From: an uncultured Bacteroidales bacterium
GTDB lineage: Bacteria > Bacteroidota > Bacteroidia > Bacteroidales > UBA4417
Reading direction: 5' to 3'
Length of the DNA: 31,909 bases
Assembly (NCBI GenBank): GCA_937965665.1
Contig: CALCJE010000019.1
Location: forward strand, 1 to 31,909
Positions 23,220-31,841 of this stretch are shown here, piece after piece (the stretch's first letter is position 1; each line of letters starts with the position of its first letter). Below the pieces are notes generated by a model. It was given only the letters and a program-made list of their open reading frames with translations, was not told the DNA's origin and ran no database searches. Both the position numbers and the translations under genes were made by a program.

Positions 23220-26048
23220 ATGAAAAAAGCATTGAAAGTTTCCGCCATTGTTATCGGGCTCCTTTTACTGGTTATTATTGCCCTGCCTTTTGTGTTCAAA
23301 GGTAAAATTCAGCAAACAGTTCAGTCAGAGATTAATAAAAACCTGAATGCTGTTGTAACTTTCGATGGGGTAGGGCTCTCCCTGATTCGTCATTTCCCCG
23401 ATTTAACCGTAAAAGTCAAAAACCTGGTGGTGAAAGGTACAGGCGATTTTAGTGCCGATACGCTGGCATCGGTTCCGGGTCTGTCGCTTACCCTCGACCT
23501 GGCTAGTGTTTTTGGCGGCAGCGAATATAAAGTGAAACAAATTGATCTTAACGCTCCCCGGTTCCTGTTTAAGGTTCTGAAAAATGGCAAAGTGAACTGG
23601 GATGTCATGAAACCCTCTGCTAATGCTGATACAGTTTCGACACCATCATCCTTCAAAGTTTATCTGAATAAGGTAAGCATCAGCAATATGCGGATGGTTT
23701 ACGACGATGCCGAAATACCAACCATGCTGGCTTTCGACGGATTAACCGGTACGCTGAGTGGCGATATGACTGCCGATATTACTTCGCTGGATATTAAAGC
23801 GGTGGTAAAAGATATTACAGCTGATTACGACGGGATCCGTTATATGAGCAAGACCACGGGTGAAATTACCACCTTGCTCAATGCCAACCTCTCAACCTGG
23901 ACATTTACATTCAAGGACGGAAATCTCAGGCTGAATGACCTGAATATTAAAGCCGATGGTTTTTTTGCCATGCCTGATGAAGGATATAAAATGGATATCA
24001 AATTTGCAGCAAAAGAAAATACCTTCAAGGCTTTTCTATCGCTCATACCAGCTGTTTATGCAAAGGATTTTGAAAATGTGAAAACTTCGGGTACCATGGC
24101 TTTCGATGGGTTTGTGAAAGGACTTTACAACGATGTGTCAATCCCAGCGTTTGCTGTTAATTTGAAGGTTGCCAACGGGAGTTTCAGTTACCCTGGATTG
24201 CCTGGGAGTGTTTCGGATGTTAACCTGCAGGCTGCTATTGCCAATCCTGATGGAGTGATGGATCACACTACGGTTGATGTACCGCGTATGCACCTGAGTA
24301 TGATGCAAAATCCAATTGATATTACATTGGCAGTGCGCACACCTGTTTCCGATCCCGATATTAATGCTACGGTGAAAGGTACGGTAAACCTGGCAAATGT
24401 TTCGAAAGTATACCCATTGGGTGATAAAACTAAAGTGTCCGGTGTAGTTACAGCTGATATGGCTTTCAGCGGCAAAATATCGGCCATCGAAAAAGGTGCC
24501 TACGACCAGTTTAAAGCATCAGGGTTTGCTGCTGTCGACAAACTGGTGTACGAGGGGGCAGAAGTTCCGCAGCCGGTAAATATCAGCAAGGCCAGGCTTG
24601 ATTTCACGCCGGCTTATGCCCAGCTTTCGGGCCTGGCGATGACCATAGGGAAAAACGATCTTTCAGCCAGTGGTAAAGTTGAAAATTATATCCCTTACAT
24701 GATGAAAAAGAATGCCGTGCTGAAAGGTTCCCTTACCACTACTTCGAACCTGATGGATTTGAACACCCTGATTCCGGCAACCACATCGCCTGCAGCGGCA
24801 AAGGATACTTCGGCGCTTACCGTGGTTGAAATTCCGGGTGATATGGACCTCATGCTCAGTACATCTTTCAAAAAACTGGTTTACGATACATACCAGATGA
24901 ATGATGTTACGGGCATAGTGCGGGTTAAAGATCATGCTTTACTTCTCGATGGCCTGAACCTGAACATGCTCGGTGGCAACATGGCTTTAAAAGGTTCGTA
25001 TAATACCATTGATCCGAAAAAGCCTTTGGTGGATATGGATGTGCAGGTTAAAAATGTGGATGTGAAGCAGTCGTTCCAGTCGTTCAGCTCTGTCCAGAAA
25101 TTTGCGCCCATTGCCAATAAACTGAATGGAATTATTAGTACAAAACTGAAATTTAAAGGAGCGCTCAGGCAGGATATGATGCCGGAACTTACATCTGTGT
25201 CAGCCAGCGGGCAATTGCTTTCGGATGTGCTGGGGTTGGCGAACCTTAATACTTTTGGTAAAATTGCCGATGCACTTAAAATCGATAAGCTCAGGAATCC
25301 TTCACTCGAAAATATTAATCTCTCTTTCGACGTGATTAATGGCAAGGCTACCGTAAAACCGATGGATTTCAAGCTGGGATCATATAAAGCAAATATTTCG
25401 GGAACCACCGGCCTCGACCAGGTGCTGAATTTTGTGCTAACGCTCGATATCCCGAAAGCTGAATTCGGAAGCAAGGCAAACAGTGTGCTCGACGGGCTGG
25501 TGAAAGATGCCGGTAAAAAAGGCGTTAACGTAAGTCTTGGTGACATTGTTCCTGTTACCATCCTCATCGGTGGAACCGCCACTGACCCGAAGATAACTAC
25601 CGGAATAAAATCCGCTATGGCGGGCCTGGCTGAGAATATGAAAAAGCAAGCGATAGCTGAGGTTGAAAAGAAAAAAGAAGAATTGGTTGCCAAGGCGAAA
25701 ACGGAAGCTACTAACCTGATTAGTCAGGCTGAAGCAGAAGCTGCAAAAATAATGGCAGAAGCTGAGAAACAGAGCCAAAAGATTATGCAGTCAGCCAATT
25801 CGGCTGCCGACCAGGTTCGTTTTGCTGCCGATTCGTCGGCAAACCGCCTGGTAGCTGAGGGCAAAAAGAATGGTGCTGTCGCCGAAATGATTGCCAAGAA
25901 AGGATCCGAAAAAGTGAAGAAACAGGGCGATACCGAAGCCAATAAACTTATTGCCGAAGCGCAGAAACAAAGGGATGCACTGCTTGCCAAAGCACAGGCC
26001 GAAGCTGACAAAATTAAACAGGACGCACTGAATCGGGTAAATAAATAA
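23220..26048 (+). CDS. AsmA-family inner-membrane protein with a long helical C-terminal tail
   Basis: The 942-residue protein has one N-terminal membrane helix (about 6-27) and then a large periplasmic region of repeating beta strands. The early segment with SLIRHFPDLTVKVKNLVVKG is typical of AsmA proteins, and the C-terminal AsmA domain includes LRNPSLENINLSFDVINGK and MDFKLGSYKANISGTTGLDQ. AsmA-like proteins are bridge-type factors linked to outer-membrane phospholipid transport and assembly; the exact role here is inferred from the family. From about residue 800 to the end is a highly charged Ala/Glu/Lys/Gln helical tail with repeats of the AEAEK and AKAQAEADK kind, resembling a coiled coil, which is not part of the standard family. 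It lies 50 bases after aroC with no terminator between, and is convergent with the next gene. Confidence 0.85.
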   Translation: MKKALKVSAIVIGLLLLVIIALPFVFKGKIQQTVQSEINKNLNAVVTFDGVGLSLIRHFPDLTVKVKNLVVKGTGDFSADTLASVPGLSLTLDLASVFGGSEYKVKQIDLNAPRFLFKVLKNGKVNWDVMKPSANADTVSTPSSFKVYLNKVSISNMRMVYDDAEIPTMLAFDGLTGTLSGDMTADITSLDIKAVVKDITADYDGIRYMSKTTGEITTLLNANLSTWTFTFKDGNLRLNDLNIKADGFFAMPDEGYKMDIKFAAKENTFKAFLSLIPAVYAKDFENVKTSGTMAFDGFVKGLYNDVSIPAFAVNLKVANGSFSYPGLPGSVSDVNLQAAIANPDGVMDHTTVDVPRMHLSMMQNPIDITLAVRTPVSDPDINATVKGTVNLANVSKVYPLGDKTKVSGVVTADMAFSGKISAIEKGAYDQFKASGFAAVDKLVYEGAEVPQPVNISKARLDFTPAYAQLSGLAMTIGKNDLSASGKVENYIPYMMKKNAVLKGSLTTTSNLMDLNTLIPATTSPAAAKDTSALTVVEIPGDMDLMLSTSFKKLVYDTYQMNDVTGIVRVKDHALLLDGLNLNMLGGNMALKGSYNTIDPKKPLVDMDVQVKNVDVKQSFQSFSSVQKFAPIANKLNGIISTKLKFKGALRQDMMPELTSVSASGQLLSDVLGLANLNTFGKIADALKIDKLRNPSLENINLSFDVINGKATVKPMDFKLGSYKANISGTTGLDQVLNFVLTLDIPKAEFGSKANSVLDGLVKDAGKKGVNVSLGDIVPVTILIGGTATDPKITTGIKSAMAGLAENMKKQAIAEVEKKKEELVAKAKTEATNLISQAEAEAAKIMAEAEKQSQKIMQSANSAADQVRFAADSSANRLVAEGKKNGAVAEMIAKKGSEKVKKQGDTEANKLIAEAQKQRDALLAKAQAEADKIKQDALNRVNK

Positions 26049-26209
26049 ATCACTCCCAAAGTTTTGTTGCCCCTGATTAGTATGATCAGCGGTTAATCAG
26101 GTTAAGCGCCTCTTGCTGGTCTACAGTTTGAATCTGGCAAACAGAACAGATTTTTCCGCCTTGCAATCTTGCGAAGCTAAGCTGAATGATCTGTTTCCCT
26201 GTTCCGCAT

Positions 26210-26440
26210 TTACTTTTGCCTCGAATGACTTGCCAGGTAGCCGATTAAAGTGTAGGCTGCTGCGATAACCACGAAGCTGAAAACAAAATTGATCAGCGTG
26301 TCGCTTACCGAATGCGATCGGCTGTCGATGTCGATAAACACGTAAATTGCATAAAAACAGCTGCAAATGGCAATCAGCCAGCCAACTACGCTGGCGGGAA
26401 TAAAGAATATTCCCATTCTTTTAAACCAGGGTAATTTCAT
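26210..26440 (-). CDS. Small two-helix membrane protein, unknown function
   Basis: The 76-residue product begins MKLPWFKRMGIFFIPASVVG and has two hydrophobic helices (about 9-35 and 50-69), separated by a polar loop with VFIDIDSRSHSVSDTLINFV. I recall similar short hypothetical proteins in Bacteroidota, with the FIDIDSRSHSVSDT loop as the most distinctive part, but no function. It starts 49 bases after the rlmF stop codon on the same strand and may be co-transcribed. An overlapping 81-codon frame at 26121-26366 has no such pattern and I treat it as a shadow. The gap 26049-26209 contains only an 8-bp inverted repeat (26072-26079 with 26094-26101) without a T-tract. Confidence 0.75.
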   Translation of the reverse strand: MKLPWFKRMGIFFIPASVVGWLIAICSCFYAIYVFIDIDSRSHSVSDTLINFVFSFVVIAAAYTLIGYLASHSRQK

Positions 26441-26489
26441 ACTTGTGGGATGTTAAGTTTGAACAACGTGCATTAACACATTCAATTTC

Positions 26490-27452
26490 CTACCAACGAT
26501 TTTTAATCCATGTCTGCTGGCCTGCAGCATCCAGGTAAGTCCAGGCCACAATGCGGCTGGTTTTATTGCCCTGGCCGAGAGTTAAGGTCCGTACTTCTGC
26601 AGCTTTCATGGCAGCAAGTGTTTTATACGTGCTCCTGAGATTTGATTCTTTAGAGATTAAGGTCGAAAACCAATAGCAGGAGCCGGCAAATTCCCTGCTC
26701 TCGCGAATCATGGCGGTTACAAATCGTTCTTCGCCACCCGGGCACCATAATTCATTATTCCGGCCACCGAAGTTCAAAACCGGATCTTTGATGGGCTTTT
26801 CCTTCAGATTACTCAGTTTCCGGAGCGTGCCGGCCCGGGCTTCAGCCGCCGAAGTATGAAAGGGCGGGTTACAAATCGTGAAATCATAAAACTCACCTGG
26901 CCGGATTATCCCGATGAAAGTATTTTTAGGGTCAGGCTGGAGCCGAAGCTCAACTTTATTTTGCAGTACCTGGTTCTGATCCACAATGCACCTGGCTGAT
27001 TTTATGGCAACCGGATCGATATCGGATGCCGTAAACGACCATCCATATTCACTTACACCAATAATAGGGTATATGCAATTGGCGCCGGTGCCGATATCCA
27101 GGCCCTTTATTTTGCTGCCTGATGGTACCTGATGCCCGTGTTTATCGGCCAGCAAATCGGCAAGGGTATGAATATAGTCCGCACGGCCGGGTACAGGAGG
27201 GCATAAATAACCCGTCGGGATATCCCAGGAGGATAACCCGTAATAATGTAACAGTAAGGCCTTATTTAGTGTTTTTACAGCCTCGGGGTCGAAGAAGTCA
27301 ATGGATTCGTCGCCATAGGCATTTATACTTACAAACGACGCTAATTCGGGGCAGCTTTTTATAAGCTTATCAAACTCATACCGATTCCGGTGTTTGCTTC
27401 GGGGATGTAGCCGCGACTTTATTTCAGGATGTGTTTTCTTTCCGGGAAGCAT
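26490..27452 (-). CDS. rlmF: 23S rRNA (adenine(1618)-N6)-methyltransferase
   Basis: The 320-residue protein matches RlmF (YbiN), which uses S-adenosylmethionine to methylate A1618 of 23S rRNA. Early family markers are KKTHPEIKSRLHPRSKHRNR and WDIPTGYLCPPVPGRADYIH. The SAM-binding motif I is GLDIGTGANCIYPI (117-130), with the acidic SDIDP at about 143-147. The catalytic NPPF motif is at 195-198 (CNPPFHTS), and FGGRNNELWCPGGEERFV follows. Length and motifs are complete, so it should be active. It lies 79 bases downstream of the DEAD-box helicase gene on the same strand. I see no good promoter between them, so co-transcription is possible. Confidence 0.95.
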   Translation of the reverse strand: MLPGKKTHPEIKSRLHPRSKHRNRYEFDKLIKSCPELASFVSINAYGDESIDFFDPEAVKTLNKALLLHYYGLSSWDIPTGYLCPPVPGRADYIHTLADLLADKHGHQVPSGSKIKGLDIGTGANCIYPIIGVSEYGWSFTASDIDPVAIKSARCIVDQNQVLQNKVELRLQPDPKNTFIGIIRPGEFYDFTICNPPFHTSAAEARAGTLRKLSNLKEKPIKDPVLNFGGRNNELWCPGGEERFVTAMIRESREFAGSCYWFSTLISKESNLRSTYKTLAAMKAAEVRTLTLGQGNKTSRIVAWTYLDAAGQQTWIKNRW

Positions 27453-27531
27453 ACGATATGGTTTTGTATGTTGTAATCCTGATCGGGTGATTTGCGCTTT
27501 ATTACCGTGAAGAAAATGCTGTAATAATGGC

Positions 27532-28695
27532 CTATTCTGATTTACCGCTTTGCTTTGCTAACCTGAGATCCATGTTTTCGAAATCAATCATGGTAACTCT
27601 TTTACCCATCTTTTTTTGTATCACTTTAAAGTGTTCCTTATCGGCCGGAGTTACAAAAGTAATTGCTGTGCCCGGCGATTCGGCACGGCCTGTTCGGCCA
27701 ATGCGGTGAATAAATTCCTTGGGCGACCGGGGAAGTTCGTAATTGAAGACGTAAGGCAAAAATTGTATATCGATGCCCCTGGAAATCAAGTCGGTGGCGA
27801 CCAGCACCCGCAGGGTGCCGGCTTTAAATTCACTTAAAGCATCTATTCGTGCACCCTGGCTTTTCTTGCTGTGTATCGAAAGGGCATCAATACCGTTTTT
27901 GCGTAATTTATCAGCTACGTTATCGGCAGAGTATATAGTTGAGGTAAATACCAGCACCTGTTGCATATTATCCCGTTTTATCAGGTACCGGAGCAGCGGG
28001 CCTTTTTTCTCATTGGTAACAAAATAGCCCAGCTGGGTGATCAGGTCGATGCTTTCAATTTCAGGTTCAATTTTAAAAACCAGCGGATCGCGAAGCAGAA
28101 ATTGGGTGATGTTGTTTACATCATTGCTGAGTGTGGCCGAGAATAATAAATTCTGCCGCACAGCTGGCAGGAGTGAAAAAATACGGTCCATTTCTTCTTT
28201 AAAGCCCAGGTTCAGCATTTTATCGGCCTCGTCGAGCACCAGGGTTTGGATGGACGAAAGGTGAACTGCATTTGCTTCAACCAATTCAAGCAAACGACCG
28301 GGCGTTGCAATCAGAACATTTACACCTCGCAGGGCCATCATCTGCGGATTTATAGAAGCACCTCCAAATACAGCCAGGGTTTTAACTTTCTGTGGAAGTG
28401 AAGGGCTGAAAAGTTTGAAAACATCACTCACCTGCATGGCCAGTTCACGTGTCGGAGCCAGTACCAGCACATTAATATGCCTGTTTTTACTGCCTGTTGC
28501 CTGTTGTAAGTTCGTGAGTATTGGCAGCACGTAACTTGCGGTTTTACCCGAACCTGTCGGCGCAATGCCGAGTACATCGTTATTATTCAGTATAGCAGGG
28601 ATTACCTCCTGCTGAATGGGATACGGCCGGGTATAATTATGGGAGGCCAATACATGAAGCAGGGCAGGCGAAAGTCCAAGTTTCGAAAATGGCAT
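27532..28695 (-). CDS. DEAD-box RNA helicase, RhlE type
   Basis: The 387-residue ATP-dependent RNA helicase has all core motifs: Q motif around YPIQQE (25-30), Walker A APTGSGKT (45-52, K51), PTRELA, TPGR, DEAD at 155-158, SAT at 186-188, and motif VI HRIGRTGR at 330-337. The order and the FSKLGLSPALLHVL opening resemble RhlE-type enzymes. The C-terminal extension that many RhlE proteins use for RNA binding is very short, so this is close to a minimal two-domain helicase. A role in ribosome assembly or RNA turnover is likely, and the adjacent rlmF gene fits that. A -7 box lies 42 bases upstream of the ATG. Confidence 0.93.
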   Translation of the reverse strand: MPFSKLGLSPALLHVLASHNYTRPYPIQQEVIPAILNNNDVLGIAPTGSGKTASYVLPILTNLQQATGSKNRHINVLVLAPTRELAMQVSDVFKLFSPSLPQKVKTLAVFGGASINPQMMALRGVNVLIATPGRLLELVEANAVHLSSIQTLVLDEADKMLNLGFKEEMDRIFSLLPAVRQNLLFSATLSNDVNNITQFLLRDPLVFKIEPEIESIDLITQLGYFVTNEKKGPLLRYLIKRDNMQQVLVFTSTIYSADNVADKLRKNGIDALSIHSKKSQGARIDALSEFKAGTLRVLVATDLISRGIDIQFLPYVFNYELPRSPKEFIHRIGRTGRAESPGTAITFVTPADKEHFKVIQKKMGKRVTMIDFENMDLRLAKQSGKSE

Positions 28696-28736
28696 AAGGA
28701 CTGGTTGCAGGAGTGCTGGGGAAATATTTCCGGGTA

Positions 28737-28744
28737 CAAAGATA
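28737..28744 (-). promoter_or_regulatory. -7 promoter box for the DEAD-box helicase gene
   Basis: On the - strand this reads TATCTTTG, matching TAnnTTTG, with expected transcript start near 28732 and a leader of about 37 bases. A -33 box is not clear. Confidence 0.45.
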
Positions 28745-28798
28745 CAGCTAATAATCTGTCAGTCTCCAGGTATTCATTGTATCAGCTAAAACACTTGC

Positions 28799-28819
28799 AA
28801 AAAGCCAGGCGATAGCCTG
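28799..28819 (-). terminator. Terminator of the GH92 gene
   Basis: On the - strand CAGGC, loop TATC and GCCTG form a short stem followed two bases later by five T. It lies about 20 bases after the GH92 stop codon at 28838. The stem is short, so the strength is uncertain. Confidence 0.5.
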
Positions 28820-28837
28820 AGTTGGGCCGGCAGATAA

Positions 28838-31780
28838 TCAATTTATTATTATTTCATCGGCAAACATCCAGGCAGAAGCACCCTGTCCTTTGTGCCCCGG
28901 TGGGCAATTGCCAATATTGGTGGCAACCACTTTAACAAAACGGGCTTTAACAGGAGCTGTTTTCGTTTCGAAGGTTTTCACTATCGTACCTTCCTTGTCC
29001 TGGGGAACATCATTTTTAATGATTGCCGCTGAACGGTAGTCGGTGCCGTTTTCGGAAATAAAAAACTCCAGTTGTTGCGGCATGAATATCCATGAGTTTA
29101 TATCCTGCAGGAAACCTGCGCCAAAATTGCTGAGCGTTTTTATTTCATGCAGATCGATGATTGCCTCGAGGTTCACTTTTTCGAAGCCAAGCCAACCTCC
29201 AACCCTGAAATCGGGCGAACAGCGGATGCCATCTATCAGGTTAGCAGCGCCTCCGCTCGAATACTGGTTAGCAGGTGCATAGCTGAGTTTGATATCCCTG
29301 TCATTCGTCATTTTAATAAAATCTGCAGTTACCACATTACTTACACTGCCCTCTTTTTGCGCATAACATTTTATCTGTGTACTGGCATCAATGGTAAAAG
29401 GGGCCTGGTATTGCCGGGTTGTGGTCTTTCCATCAATTCCTGTAATGCTGTAATAAACAGTGCAACCGGGAGCAGCCAGTATTTTAATTTCCTTACTATC
29501 CCTGAACGATTTGCTGCCTTCGAGCAAAGCAGGTGCCGGAACAATCACATTGTCGGTTATAGCTGTTATCGGTTCATTTCCTTTACCGCTGCCCCATGTT
29601 TTGTTGGGTTTGTTGCCCATTGTAAAATTCAGTTCGCCGCCGCTCATAATGTCAGCATGGTGGAGGTATGATGCCGTATACTTTTTCCCGTTGAGCATTG
29701 CCGATTGAATATAGTAATTCGAAGCCGAAATGTTTTTGGCCGTGATGGTAAACTTCTTCCCGTTTTCGAGGTTTATGGTAACTTTGCTAAACCAGGGAGT
29801 GCCGATAACATATGTATCGGTGCCAGGTGTTACCTGGTAAAATCCCATAGCACTCATCACCGCCCAGGCCGACATCTGACCGCAGTCTTCGTTGCCGCTC
29901 AGCCCGTCGGGATTATTGTGATAAAAGGTGTTTAATATCTGATGTACCAGTTTCTGGGTTTTCCAGGCCTGCCCGACAAAAGGATATAAATAAGCAATAT
30001 GATGACTGGGCTCGTTCCCGTGGGCATATTGTCCGATCAGTCCTGTGATATCGCTCTGATCGCGGCCGGAAGTTTTTGATGAAACACTGAAAAGATCATC
30101 TAGCTTACGGGCCAGGTTTGCCCTGCCACCGTGAAGACCAATCAGTCCATCCATATCCTGTACAGCTGAAAAACTGTACTGCCACGAATTGGCTTCGGTA
30201 TAATTGAAGTTTACCTCGAAGGGATCAAATGGGTTGAACCAGGCGCCGTTATTCCGGGCCCGCATAAATCCCGATGAAGGATCGAACAGGTTTTTGTAAT
30301 TCTGCCCGCGTTTAATGAAATAGTTGTATTCGTCGGTCTTTCCGGTTGATTTTGCAAACTGGGCTATGCACCAGTCGTCGTAGGCATATTCCAATGTTTT
30401 CGATACACTTTCCGATTCATCATCCGACGAGATGTATCCGTTTTTATCAAGTGCTTTCAACCCGATATTGCCCTCGTGGGTCGCGCTTTTACGCATGGCA
30501 GCCATCGCTTTATCGGTATCAAATCCCCTGATGCCTTTCAGGTATGCATCCACTATTACCGGTACTGAATGATACCCGATCATACAAAAAGTTTCGTTAG
30601 CGGCAAGTTCCCAAACCGGCAGCAAGCCACCCTGTTCATATTGTACCAGGAAAGTTTTTATATAGTCGAGCGTGCGTTTCTGATCGATAATGGTCATCAG
30701 CGGGTGACAGGCCCTGTAGGTATCCCAGAGTGAAAAAACTGTATAATTGGTAAATGTTGCATCTTTATGTATTTTCAAATCACGGCCCCTGTAACTACCA
30801 TCTACATCCATGTAAGTATTCGGATTAACCATGGTGTGATACAGCGCTGTGTAAAAAATGGTTTTCTGAGTTTCCGTTCCGCCTTCTACCGTTATTTTCG
30901 AAAGTTCATTTTGCCAGGCTTCTCTGGCGTTATTACGTACTTTGTCGAAATCCCAGCCGGGAATTTCGGTTTGCAGGTTCAGACGGGCACCGTCGGTGCT
31001 CACAGCCGAAATGCCCACTTTAACAAGTATTTTTTCGCCTGCTGTTGTCGAAAAATGGAAAATGGCCTTGATGTTCTTTTTGTTTCCGGCTTCAGAAATG
31101 CCAGGTTGGGTTTTGTTGTCGACGGCTATTTCGTACGATGAAAATGGTTTTGAGAATTCGGCAACAAAGTAAACGTACTGGTTTTCGGCCCACGACCGCG
31201 ACCTCCTGAGGCCTTCAACCTGGGTATTGCTTATAACTTTAATCGACGATTCGAGGACCTCATCGCGGTGAAAAAGATCCACAAGGATATTTGATGCATT
31301 TCCTGCCGGGAAGGTATAGCTGTGCATTCCTGCCCTGGTGGTGGCGGTAAGTTCAGCGGTTATGCTGTAATCATCAAGGGCAACTTTATAATACCCGGGT
31401 TCAGCAGTTTCGCTGCTGTGTTTAAAATGAGATCCATAGCCTGGTTTTCCGTCAGCACCGTTATTCCACCGTGTTTCGCCGGTTGTGGGCATAAAAAGGA
31501 TATCGCACAAATCGGGGACACCGGTACCGTTCAGATGGGTGTGCGAGAAGCCATAAATGTAATTATCGTCGTAGTGATAACCGCCACAACCATCCCATCC
31601 TTCGAGCCTGGTGTCAGGACTAAGTTGTACCATACCAAATGGCATGGTGGCTCCGGGGTATGTATGCCCATGGCCACCAGTACCAATGAAGGGATTCACA
31701 TAACTGGTCAGCGATTTTTGCGCCATTAATACGCCTGATAACATTAAAAAGGCAATAAGAACCGAAGTGATTTTTTTCAT
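28838..31780 (-). CDS. Secreted GH92 alpha-mannosidase with C-terminal accessory domains
   Basis: The 980-residue protein begins with a signal peptide (MKKITSVLIAFLMLSGVLMAQ, cut before Q21). The same frame extends upstream to ATGs at 31789 and 31840; I choose 31780 for the signal peptide, though 31789 is equally possible. The GH92 part covers about 23-740 with YVNPFIGTGGHGHTYPGATM, PFGMVQLSPDT, the helical barrel around FSLWDTYRACHPL, and GNEDCGQMSAW, where E631 is the likely catalytic acid by family comparison. After about 750 comes a chitobiase C-terminal-like domain (VYYSITGIDGKTT), then a discoidin-like F5/8 type C domain (about 826-980). GH92 enzymes are Ca2+-dependent exo-alpha-mannosidases, often active on N-glycan or yeast mannan linkages. 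No SusC/SusD or regulator is visible beside it. Confidence 0.93.
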   Translation of the reverse strand: MKKITSVLIAFLMLSGVLMAQKSLTSYVNPFIGTGGHGHTYPGATMPFGMVQLSPDTRLEGWDGCGGYHYDDNYIYGFSHTHLNGTGVPDLCDILFMPTTGETRWNNGADGKPGYGSHFKHSSETAEPGYYKVALDDYSITAELTATTRAGMHSYTFPAGNASNILVDLFHRDEVLESSIKVISNTQVEGLRRSRSWAENQYVYFVAEFSKPFSSYEIAVDNKTQPGISEAGNKKNIKAIFHFSTTAGEKILVKVGISAVSTDGARLNLQTEIPGWDFDKVRNNAREAWQNELSKITVEGGTETQKTIFYTALYHTMVNPNTYMDVDGSYRGRDLKIHKDATFTNYTVFSLWDTYRACHPLMTIIDQKRTLDYIKTFLVQYEQGGLLPVWELAANETFCMIGYHSVPVIVDAYLKGIRGFDTDKAMAAMRKSATHEGNIGLKALDKNGYISSDDESESVSKTLEYAYDDWCIAQFAKSTGKTDEYNYFIKRGQNYKNLFDPSSGFMRARNNGAWFNPFDPFEVNFNYTEANSWQYSFSAVQDMDGLIGLHGGRANLARKLDDLFSVSSKTSGRDQSDITGLIGQYAHGNEPSHHIAYLYPFVGQAWKTQKLVHQILNTFYHNNPDGLSGNEDCGQMSAWAVMSAMGFYQVTPGTDTYVIGTPWFSKVTINLENGKKFTITAKNISASNYYIQSAMLNGKKYTASYLHHADIMSGGELNFTMGNKPNKTWGSGKGNEPITAITDNVIVPAPALLEGSKSFRDSKEIKILAAPGCTVYYSITGIDGKTTTRQYQAPFTIDASTQIKCYAQKEGSVSNVVTADFIKMTNDRDIKLSYAPANQYSSGGAANLIDGIRCSPDFRVGGWLGFEKVNLEAIIDLHEIKTLSNFGAGFLQDINSWIFMPQQLEFFISENGTDYRSAAIIKNDVPQDKEGTIVKTFETKTAPVKARFVKVVATNIGNCPPGHKGQGASAWMFADEIIIN

Positions 31781-31841
31781 GACGAACATTTTGGTTGTGG
31801 TTGAAGTAATTAAAAATGTGCTGAATGCGGGGTTTAGCAAC

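Noticed and set aside
24932..25693. 253-codon - strand frame inside the AsmA-like gene
   Set aside because: Ser/Phe-rich antisense frame with no motif; the sense frame has a membrane helix and AsmA patterns.
26121..26366. 81-codon - strand frame overlapping the small membrane protein
   Set aside because: It has no hydrophobic helices or family pattern, while the overlapping 76-codon frame reads as a clear membrane protein.
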